Assembly (NCBI GenBank): GCA_016875515.1
Contig: VGRA01000148.1
Coordinates: forward strand, 1-6,532
Source of the DNA: Deltaproteobacteria bacterium
Lineage (GTDB): Bacteria; Myxococcota; Myxococcia; Myxococcales; Myxococcaceae
Length of the DNA: 6,532 nucleotides
Direction of reading: 5' to 3'
Positions within the stretch are counted from its first letter, which is position 1. Each line of letters starts with the position of its first letter. A model generated the notes under the pieces. That model worked only from the letters and a program-made list of their open reading frames with translations. It was not told the origin of the DNA and did no database searches. Below are positions 1 to 5,898 of the stretch, one piece after another. A program made the position numbers and the translations under genes.

Positions 1-2250
1 GCGGAGGCCGCGCGGCTGCCGGGCGGGCGCTGCGAGGGGACGTCGTTCCGGCTGGACCTGGCCCGCAAGCGCGAGGCGGCCGCGCAGGCGGAGGCGCTCG
101 GGCAGGGACTTGCCGGCTGCCCGGGCCAGCTGCCGCGGCAGGTGGAGCTGCTGCGCACGCGCGGAGATCTCCAGGGGGCCATCTCGGCGCAAGCGCAGTT
201 GGCCTCCGGCGCCGCGGACCCTGCCGGGGCGCTGGTGCTTGCCAACCTCCAGGTGGCCGCACGGGACTGGGCCGGCGCGGAGGGGACGCTCCGCAGTGTC
301 ATGGCGCTGTGGCCGCGCATGGCCCAGCCGTGGAAGAGGCTGGGTGACGTCTACGAGTTGTCCGGCCGCCGCGAGGAGGCGCTCGCCGCGCGCGAGGAGG
401 CGCTGCTCCGGGACGGCTCGGACCTCTCCCTCCGCCGCGCCGTCCACCACGCGCGCACGGGGAAGGAGCTGCTGGACGAGTTCGCCATCACCGCGGAGGA
501 GGCCTTCTCCCGCTACGCCGCGCTGCAGCCGGAGGAGGAGGCCTCCTCCGCGCTCGTGCTGGACGCGGCTGCCGTCCGCGTCTACCCGGACGGGACGCAG
601 GTGGACCGCATCCACATCATCCAGAAGGCGCTGGACTCCGCGGGCATCCAGAAAGTTGCCGAGGTCAACGTCCCGCAGGGGGCACAGCTGCTCTCTCTCC
701 ACACCTGGCGCGAGGACGGGACGCGGTTGGAGCCCGAGCGCTTCGAGCACAAGGAGACGGTCAGCCTCCCGGGCGTCCGTCCCGGGGACGCCGTGGAGTA
801 CGAGTACCTCTTGGCCCACCCGCCGCGCGGCCCCGGGCTTCCCGGCTTCACCGCCCCCAGCTTCTACTTCCGCGTGGTGGGCGAGCCGAACGCCTGGTCC
901 ACCTACACCGTGGCCGCCCCGCTGGGCAGCGGGCTGTCCGTGGAGGCTCGGCAGGTGAAGGTGGAGCCCCCCTTCCCCACCGCCTCGGGAGAGCTCTTCC
1001 ACCATGAGGAGACGCGCGTCCCGCCGTGGCAGCGCGAGCCGGACGGCCCCTCCTCCCCCAACGAGTTCCTGCCCGTGGTCACCGTGGGCACCGGGGCCAC
1101 CGGCCTGGAGGGCGTGGCCCGGTCCTACGCGGACGGCTCCCTGGACCGCGCCCAGCGGACCCATGACGTGGACGTTTTTGCAGCCGAGGCCGCGGCGGGG
1201 CTCCAGGGCGAGGCGGCGGTGCGCGCCGTCTACGCCGCCGTGATGGCGCGCGCGTCCGGGCCGGACGCGGGGCTGGGGCAGACGGCCACGGCCACGCTGG
1301 CCGAGGGCCGCGGCAGCCGGACGCTGCTGCTCAAGGCGGCGCTGGAGTCCCTGGGGTTCGAGGCGCGGTTGGTGGCGGTGCGCACCTCCTCCGTGGACGC
1401 GGGGCCGGTGCGCTTCCCCAACGAGGCGCTGCTGCCCTACGCCTGCGTGCGGGTGACGCTGCCCGAGGGGAGGCAGGTGTGGCTGGATCCGCTCGTGCGC
1501 TTCGCCCCCTACGGCCAACTTCCGGAGCAGGCCATGGGCGGGCGCGAGGCCTGGGTACTGCCCGAGCCGGGGCGCCCGCTGGAGCGCACCACCAGCCCCG
1601 CCGCCGCGGAGCCACAGCCGAAGCGGGTGACGCTGAAGCTGGAGCTGTCCGCGGACGGCACGCTGTCCGGGGCGGGCGAAGAGCAGATGGCCGGCTTCGA
1701 GGCGGCGCAGTTCGCCGAGTCCCTGGAGTCCATCCCCCCCGAGCAGCGGAGGCAGGCGCTCGAGCAGGCGCTCTCGCGCTACTTCGGCGGCGCGGAGCTG
1801 TCCGAGGTGGAGGTGGACGCCCCGCGCGAGGTGGGGGCGCGGCTGTCGCTCCGCTACCGCTTCGTGGCGCCCGGCTTCGCGCGCCGGGAGGCCAGGGCCC
1901 TGGTGGTGCCGCCGCTCAGCTTCCCCGGCCAGCTCGGGCGCCGCTTCGTGCAGGTGCGCACGCGGCAGACGCCACTCGTGCTGGACACCAGCGAGGCGGT
2001 GTCGTTCGAGGCCACGCTTTCGCTGCCGGAGGGGGCCACGCTGCAGGAGCCGCTCACCGGCGTCTCCTTCGACGGGCCGCTCGGCCACTTCGAGCGCGCG
2101 GAGCGGCAGGAGGGACGGACCGTGTCCGTGCGGGAGACGCTGCGCCTGCGGATGGGGCGCGTGCAGCCGGCAGACTACGAGGCCTTCGCCGTCTTCGCGG
2201 GCCAGGTGGACCTGGTGCAGGCGAGGGACCTGCTGGTGAAGCTGCCCTGA
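1..2250 (+). CDS. TPR / DUF3857 / transglutaminase-like protein, 5' partial
   Basis: The reading frame is open from the first base of the window to the TGA at 2248-2250, so the N-terminus (and any signal peptide) is missing. The GTG at 142 is only an internal valine codon. Numbering from base 1, residues about 73-140 form two TPR-like helical pairs (WKRLGDVYELSGRREEAL is the clearest). Residues about 185-345 match DUF3857, a beta-rich domain normally placed before a transglutaminase core (DGTQVDRIHIIQKAL, then PGDAVEYEYLL). Residues about 395-510 align with the transglutaminase core, and the C-terminal 220 residues resemble the beta domain that usually ends these proteins (VQPADYEAFAVFAGQVD). 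The expected catalytic Cys is Ser439 (GRGSRTLLL). No His occurs in residues 461-500, where Tyr480 sits at the expected position. The Asp is kept (WLDP, Asp496). It is therefore probably not an active transglutaminase or protease; a structural or envelope role is inferred only. It converges with hemW. Family placement is confident, function unknown. Confidence 0.88.
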   Translation, partial: AEAARLPGGRCEGTSFRLDLARKREAAAQAEALGQGLAGCPGQLPRQVELLRTRGDLQGAISAQAQLASGAADPAGALVLANLQVAARDWAGAEGTLRSVMALWPRMAQPWKRLGDVYELSGRREEALAAREEALLRDGSDLSLRRAVHHARTGKELLDEFAITAEEAFSRYAALQPEEEASSALVLDAAAVRVYPDGTQVDRIHIIQKALDSAGIQKVAEVNVPQGAQLLSLHTWREDGTRLEPERFEHKETVSLPGVRPGDAVEYEYLLAHPPRGPGLPGFTAPSFYFRVVGEPNAWSTYTVAAPLGSGLSVEARQVKVEPPFPTASGELFHHEETRVPPWQREPDGPSSPNEFLPVVTVGTGATGLEGVARSYADGSLDRAQRTHDVDVFAAEAAAGLQGEAAVRAVYAAVMARASGPDAGLGQTATATLAEGRGSRTLLLKAALESLGFEARLVAVRTSSVDAGPVRFPNEALLPYACVRVTLPEGRQVWLDPLVRFAPYGQLPEQAMGGREAWVLPEPGRPLERTTSPAAAEPQPKRVTLKLELSADGTLSGAGEEQMAGFEAAQFAESLESIPPEQRRQALEQALSRYFGGAELSEVEVDAPREVGARLSLRYRFVAPGFARREARALVVPPLSFPGQLGRRFVQVRTRQTPLVLDTSEAVSFEATLSLPEGATLQEPLTGVSFDGPLGHFERAERQEGRTVSVRETLRLRMGRVQPADYEAFAVFAGQVDLVQARDLLVKLP

Positions 2251-2266
2251 AGCAGGGGGGCGGTCC

Positions 2267-3412
2267 TCACAGCAGCCGCGCCACCACCTCGCCGTGCAGG
2301 TCCAGGCCGCGCGGCGTGAGCCGCAGCCGCTCGCCCTCCCACTGCGCGAAGCCCCCGGCGACGAGCCGGGTCGCTTCCTCGAGCCGCGGGGCCGGGTCCA
2401 CCCCGTAGGCCCGGCAGGCCGCCGCGAGCGAGAGGCCCGTCCGCAGCCGCAGCCCCATGGCGAGCCGCTCGTGGAAGCGCTCCTCGCCCGAGAGCACCTC
2501 CACCTCCGCCTCGGGGAGCTCCCCGCGCCCCACGCGCTGCAGGTAGCGCTCGGCGTTGCGCTCATTGCTGAAGCGCCGCCCCCCCACCATTCCCGTGGCC
2601 CCCACGCCCGCGGCCAGGTACTCGCCGCCCGTCCAGTAGAGCGCGTTGTGCCGCGAGTGGTGGCCCGGGCGGGCGAAGTTGGACACCTCGTAGCGCTGCA
2701 GCCCTGCCGACTCGAGCTCCTCGGCGAGCGCGTGCGCCATCTCCACCGAGAGCGCCTCGTCTGCCGCGCACAGCGCACCGCGCGCCTGCCGCTTGGAGAA
2801 CGGCGTGTCGGCCGCCAGCACCTCGCGCTCAACGGTGAGCGCGTAGGCGGAGACATGGGCCACCCCCAGCGCCACCGCCCGCCGCGCGTCTGCCCGCACC
2901 TCCTCCACCCCCTGCCCCGGCGCCCCGTAGATGAGGTCCACCGACACCACGGACGCCCCCGCCTGCTGCGCCGCCGCCACTGCGCGCGCGGCGTCCTCCG
3001 GGGTGTGGGCCCGCCCCAGCGCGCGCAGCGTGGGGGCGTGGAAGGACTGCACGCCCAGCGAGAGCCGGTTGACCCCCGCCGCCACGTACCCGGCAAAGCG
3101 CGCCGCGTCTGCCACCTCGGGGTTCCCCTCCAGGGACACCTCCGCCCCCGGCAGTACGCCGAAGCGGGCCCGCACGTGGCCCAGCACCCGCTCCAGGTCT
3201 GCCGGGTCCCACAGCGACGGCGTCCCCCCGCCGATGAAGACGCTCTGCAGCGTACGCCCGCCAAGCGAGGGCTCTGCCACGCAGCGCAGCTCCAGCTCGC
3301 CGATGACCGCGTCCGCGTAAGCGGCGCCGGGAACCTCCCGGCGGATGGCCACGGCGAAGTCGCAGTAGGGGCAGCGGGCAAGGCAGTACGGGAAGTGGAG
3401 ATAGAGCCCCAT
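2267..3412 (-). CDS. hemW: HemW, radical SAM heme chaperone (formerly coproporphyrinogen III oxidase-like)
   Basis: HemW is a cytoplasmic radical-SAM protein related to HemN that binds heme and delivers it to respiratory targets; it is not itself the coproporphyrinogen dehydrogenase. With the chosen start the protein has 381 residues, close to E. coli HemW. Visible motifs are the [4Fe-4S] motif CLARCPYCDF (Cys10, Cys14, Cys17, with Phe19 where HemN has a fourth Cys), GGGTPS 61-66, EGNPE 95-99, SLGVQSF 118-124, DLIYGAPGQ 159-167, the HemW-type HNxxYW motif (HNALYW 255-260), and a HemN C-terminal domain from about 305 ending in LTPRGL. The frame extends upstream to an ATG at 3490, but that would overlap the preceding gene by 50 bases. 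The ATG at 3410-3412 has a GGAGG eight bases upstream and gives the family-typical beginning MGLYLHFPYC. Another ATG at 3427 has no good ribosome site. One oddity is GVGATG at 269-274, where E. coli HemW has GCGAHG. It is probably transcribed with the coiled-coil gene 28 bases upstream. Confidence 0.95.
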   Translation of the reverse strand: MGLYLHFPYCLARCPYCDFAVAIRREVPGAAYADAVIGELELRCVAEPSLGGRTLQSVFIGGGTPSLWDPADLERVLGHVRARFGVLPGAEVSLEGNPEVADAARFAGYVAAGVNRLSLGVQSFHAPTLRALGRAHTPEDAARAVAAAQQAGASVVSVDLIYGAPGQGVEEVRADARRAVALGVAHVSAYALTVEREVLAADTPFSKRQARGALCAADEALSVEMAHALAEELESAGLQRYEVSNFARPGHHSRHNALYWTGGEYLAAGVGATGMVGGRRFSNERNAERYLQRVGRGELPEAEVEVLSGEERFHERLAMGLRLRTGLSLAAACRAYGVDPAPRLEEATRLVAGGFAQWEGERLRLTPRGLDLHGEVVARLL

Positions 3413-3420
3413 CCGGGCCG

Positions 3421-3425
3421 CCTCC
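3421..3425 (-). promoter_or_regulatory. Shine-Dalgarno site that fixes the hemW start
   Basis: The minus strand reads GGAGG here, eight bases before the ATG at 3410-3412. It is a perfect core anti-16S match at good spacing. It favours the short start over the in-frame ATGs at 3427 and 3490, neither of which has a comparable site. It lies inside the frame of the longer candidates, so it could also be chance. Confidence 0.65.
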
Positions 3426-3440
3426 ATCCCCGTCAGGGGG

Positions 3441-4382
3441 TCAACGTCCCCGGCCACGCCGCGGGTGCTCGAGCTTGTGGAGTTGCTCACGGAGGACCTC
3501 CGGATCGTTGAACGCGGTCCGCCACTCCTCGAGTTCCGCCTCCAGCTCCGCCGTGTCGGGGAGGCTCACCATGGACGTCACCTGCGTGAACTGCGTCTTG
3601 GCGTCCGTGTCGTCCAGCTGCGACTGCAGCTCGGACAGCTGCTCGGAGAGCTCCACGCACTGCTTGCGGGAGGACTCCAGCTTCCGGGCCAGGGTGTCCC
3701 GCTCCTTCTCCACGGAGGCCACCCGGTGGGCCAGCTCCTTGCGCTCCACTCCCATCCGCTCCACGCGCAGCCCGAGGTCGTCCGCGGACTCCTGGGCCTC
3801 CAGCGCCTGCGCGCGCAGCGCCTCGGCCTCCGCCCTGGCCTCGTCCACCAGCAACCGCACGCCGGCCAGCTCCGCCTCCAGCACCACGCGCCCCGACTTC
3901 TCCCGGGCGAGCGCGCGCTCGAACTCCGCGCGCGCCGAGCGGTCGTCCGGGACCTTCTTCTTCTCCGCCAGCAGCGCGCGCACCCGGCGCTCCGCCGCCT
4001 CCAGCTCGTCCCGGGCCCGAGCCTCCTTCGCCTCCACTCGGGCCCGCTTCTCCTTCTCCGTGGCGAGCTGGTTCTCCACCGCGGCAAGGTCCCGGGCGAA
4101 CTCCTTGCGCTCCTTCTCCGCCTCCCTGGCTTCCTGGAGGGCCGCCTTCCGCCTGTCCTCCGCCTCCGATGCCGTGGCGCGCGCCCGCTCCAGCTCCGCG
4201 GCTTGGCGCAGGAACAGCTCGCGCGCCCGGGCGAGGGTGTCTGCCTTCTGCTTCAGCACCGTGCGCAGGTGCTCCTGCTTCTCCTCAGGGCCGGCGCCGC
4301 GGGGCAACTTCGGCTCGGCGGGCTCCTCGAAGGGGTCCTCGGCGTGGCGGCGGGGCGGGAGTGGGGGCGGGGCGCTGCTCAT
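3441..4382 (-). CDS. Coiled-coil protein of unknown function, upstream of hemW
   Basis: This is a 313-residue protein I do not recognise. Residues 1-32 are a Pro-rich, probably disordered head (APPPLPPRR, then acidic). Residues about 33-142 and 148-260 are almost pure Ala/Glu/Arg/Lys/Leu with heptad-like spacing and no hydrophobic segment, as in a long cytoplasmic coiled coil. KVPDD at 143-147 breaks the two helices, which could allow a hinge or hairpin. After 260 the composition changes: a Thr/Ser-rich linker, then a helix with ELEEWRTAFNDPEVLREQL at 282-300 and a basic tail ending RRGRGR. That helix has more specific character than the coil and may be the binding part. No signal peptide is present, and there is one cysteine (242). 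The ATG at 4382 is preferred; a GTG at 4424 would add 14 residues of non-family-like sequence. Neither has a strong ribosome site. It ends 28 bases before hemW, so co-transcription is likely, but a functional link to heme is speculation. SMC-like matches from database searches would mostly reflect composition. Confidence 0.85.
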   Translation of the reverse strand: MSSAPPPLPPRRHAEDPFEEPAEPKLPRGAGPEEKQEHLRTVLKQKADTLARARELFLRQAAELERARATASEAEDRRKAALQEAREAEKERKEFARDLAAVENQLATEKEKRARVEAKEARARDELEAAERRVRALLAEKKKVPDDRSARAEFERALAREKSGRVVLEAELAGVRLLVDEARAEAEALRAQALEAQESADDLGLRVERMGVERKELAHRVASVEKERDTLARKLESSRKQCVELSEQLSELQSQLDDTDAKTQFTQVTSMVSLPDTAELEAELEEWRTAFNDPEVLREQLHKLEHPRRGRGR

Positions 4383-4460
4383 GGCACGCTCGGAAGCGTA
4401 GCCGGGGCGCCCCCTGCCATGCACGCGCGGAGCCCTGTAGCCTCAGCGCCGCCTCTGCCC
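4383..4460. promoter_or_regulatory. Divergent intergenic region between the coiled-coil/hemW and SGNH hydrolase genes
   Basis: These 78 bases separate two divergent start codons, so promoters for both directions should lie here or just inside the genes. I find no convincing -35/-10 pair. The region holds a perfect 10-base palindrome GGGGCGCCCC at 4404-4413 and a short inverted repeat next to the coiled-coil start (listed separately). Neither start has a purine-rich ribosome site. The regulatory role is inferred from gene arrangement. Confidence 0.4.
4386..4399 (-). repeat. Short inverted repeat just upstream of the coiled-coil gene ATG
   Basis: On the minus strand ACGCT and AGCGT flank a TCCG loop, giving a 5-base-pair stem that ends three bases before the ATG at 4382. 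If transcribed it would occupy the place of the ribosome site. The stem is short and could be chance in such GC-rich DNA. Confidence 0.25.
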
Positions 4461-5849
4461 ATGTCCCTCCCACGGCTCCTCGTCGCCTGCCTCGTGTTCT
4501 TGTTTACCCCCGCGCTGGCCGCTGGCCGGGAAAGGGGCAAGGGCGCCACCGTCCCCCCCGCCGCGTGGATGCCGCCCGCAGCCCCGCTGCTGCGTGCAGG
4601 CGACCGGCTGGTGCTGCTGGGGGACAGCATCACGGTGGCGCACACCTGGACGCGCAACGTGGAGGCCTTCCTCCGGCTGCGACACCCGGACGTGCCGCTC
4701 ACCTTCGTCAACGCCGGCATCGGGGGCCACACCGCGCAGGACGGGCTCAACCGGCTGGAGCGGGACGTGCTCTCGCAGGCCCCCACCGTGGTGGTGGTGA
4801 ACTTCGGGATGAACGACGCGGGCTACCCGCCGGACGTGGACGGCGGCGCCTTCGAGCGGAACATGGCCACCCTGCTCTCCCGCCTGCGCGAGCGGGGGGT
4901 GCGGCTGGTCGCATGGGCCGAGCCCACGCCGTGCGACGTGGAGGGGCTGCCGCGGCGCCACAAGACGCGCCAGCGGGACGAGCGGCTCGTCTCCCTCTCC
5001 GCGCACGTGCTGTCCCGCCCGCAAGGGGAGAGCTTGCGCGTGGTGCCGTGGCGGACGCCGGTGCTGGAGGCCATGGCCCGCTGGCGCAGCGCCACCGGGG
5101 ACTCGCTGGTGCCGGACCGCATCCATCCCTCCGCCCCCGCGCACGGCGTCATGGCCGCGCAGGTGCTCAAGGGGCTGGGCTACGCGCTCGCCACGCCGGA
5201 GGTGAACAGCCGCGTGGAGAAGGGGCGGCTGTCCACGCGCGCCGGCGGAAAGCAGTCCTCCGTCCCGTTCGACGGCACCTCCGCGGTGACGGTGGACCTG
5301 GCCGGGGCGGTGCCTCCCGTGCCGTTCGTGGCCACGTCCGGGGACGCGGCGAAGCTGGGCAACGCGGACGTGGCACAGCTGCGCGCGCTGCCGTGGAAGG
5401 TGGCGGGGCTGCCGGCCGGGCAGCGCTTCAGCGTCACCGTGGGCACGGAGGAGGTGGGCACCTTCAGCGGGGAGGAGCTGGCCGCGGGGGTGGACCTCAT
5501 GTCCGCCGCGGTGCAGGCAAAGCCCCCCGCGCTCAACCCGCCCCTCGGCAGCGCGGAGGCCGCGGGAGGGCCGGACGCGCTGATGGCCGCGTGCGAGGAG
5601 GGCCCGGGCAACCCGTTCGCCCGGGACTTCGACTGCGTCTTCCGCCTGCTGTTCCAGAAGGACCAACTGCGCGTGGCCATGCGCGCGGAGAAGGCGTACG
5701 GACTGCCGGCGTTCGTGGGGACGTACCGCGAGCAATTCACGGAGCTCACCCGCCGCTGGGCGGAGGAGACGGACGCGGCGGTGGCCGCGCGCGCCCAGGC
5801 GCTGCGGGAGCGGCCGCACCGCGTGACGCTGACGCCCGCACAGCCGTGA
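4461..5849 (+). CDS. Secreted SGNH/GDSL-family hydrolase with C-terminal extension
   Basis: A 462-residue exported protein, probably an esterase or carbohydrate deacetylase acting in the periplasm or outside the cell; the substrate cannot be read from sequence. Residues 1-20 form a Sec signal peptide (MSLPRLL, hydrophobic core, ALA cleavage site after residue 20) with no lipobox. The SGNH blocks are all present: GDSIT with nucleophile Ser56, the block-II Gly in NAGIGG at 84-89, GMND with Asn118, and DRIH with Asp219 and His222. Residues about 245-350 form a beta-rich domain (LPAGQRFSVTV, then VGTFSGEELAAGVDL) as in SGNH proteins with a C-terminal accessory domain. After that comes a Pro/Ala/Gly-rich insert containing Cys378 and Cys392, then a charged helical tail. 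Cys158 is the only other cysteine of the mature protein. The ATG at 4461 is chosen because it starts a proper signal peptide; the ATG at 4419 would add 14 non-signal residues. The bases before the start are pyrimidine-rich with no Shine-Dalgarno. It is divergent from the coiled-coil gene, with the M16 gene following. Confidence 0.92.
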   Translation: MSLPRLLVACLVFLFTPALAAGRERGKGATVPPAAWMPPAAPLLRAGDRLVLLGDSITVAHTWTRNVEAFLRLRHPDVPLTFVNAGIGGHTAQDGLNRLERDVLSQAPTVVVVNFGMNDAGYPPDVDGGAFERNMATLLSRLRERGVRLVAWAEPTPCDVEGLPRRHKTRQRDERLVSLSAHVLSRPQGESLRVVPWRTPVLEAMARWRSATGDSLVPDRIHPSAPAHGVMAAQVLKGLGYALATPEVNSRVEKGRLSTRAGGKQSSVPFDGTSAVTVDLAGAVPPVPFVATSGDAAKLGNADVAQLRALPWKVAGLPAGQRFSVTVGTEEVGTFSGEELAAGVDLMSAAVQAKPPALNPPLGSAEAAGGPDALMAACEEGPGNPFARDFDCVFRLLFQKDQLRVAMRAEKAYGLPAFVGTYREQFTELTRRWAEETDAAVAARAQALRERPHRVTLTPAQP

Positions 5850-5898
5850 CGAAGAAGGGTTGAGCCGCGTCCCCCGGGGTGCCAGCCTCTGTCCCTCC

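Noticed and set aside
142..2250. GTG at 142 as the true start of the first gene
   Set aside because: The frame is open through base 1 with similar Ala/Arg/Leu helical sequence, and no ribosome site precedes 142. The gene is more likely truncated by the window edge.
2245..2257. Hairpin CCCTG-AAG-CAGGG at the junction of the convergent genes, as a terminator
   Set aside because: The stem is only five pairs, it overlaps the stop codon, and no T-run follows on either strand. A Rho-independent terminator cannot be supported.
1479..2408. Open plus-strand frame of 309 codons inside the DUF3857 gene and running into the hemW 3' end
   Set aside because: The product is almost only Gly, Ala, Arg and Pro. 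It is a frame shadow of the DUF3857 gene.
2294..3511. Long plus-strand open frame (405 codons) antisense to hemW
   Set aside because: Its translation is Arg/Pro/His/Leu-rich with no family character, and the opposite strand encodes a textbook HemW. It is a shadow of high third-position GC.
3465..4460. Possible N-terminal extension of the SGNH hydrolase, since its frame is open back to 3465
   Set aside because: The extension is antisense to the coiled-coil gene and gives a Leu/Arg-repetitive sequence. A good signal peptide begins at 4461.
4169..5863. Open plus-strand frame of 564 codons across the coiled-coil and hydrolase genes
   Set aside because: It is Gly/Ala/Arg-rich without motifs, and overlaps an opposite-strand gene and a same-strand gene with full SGNH motifs in another frame.
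5850..5898. Search for a terminator or promoter between the hydrolase and M16 genes
   Set aside because: Only a CCCCGGGG palindrome (5872-5879) is present; there is no stem with a T-tract and no recognisable -35/-10 pair.
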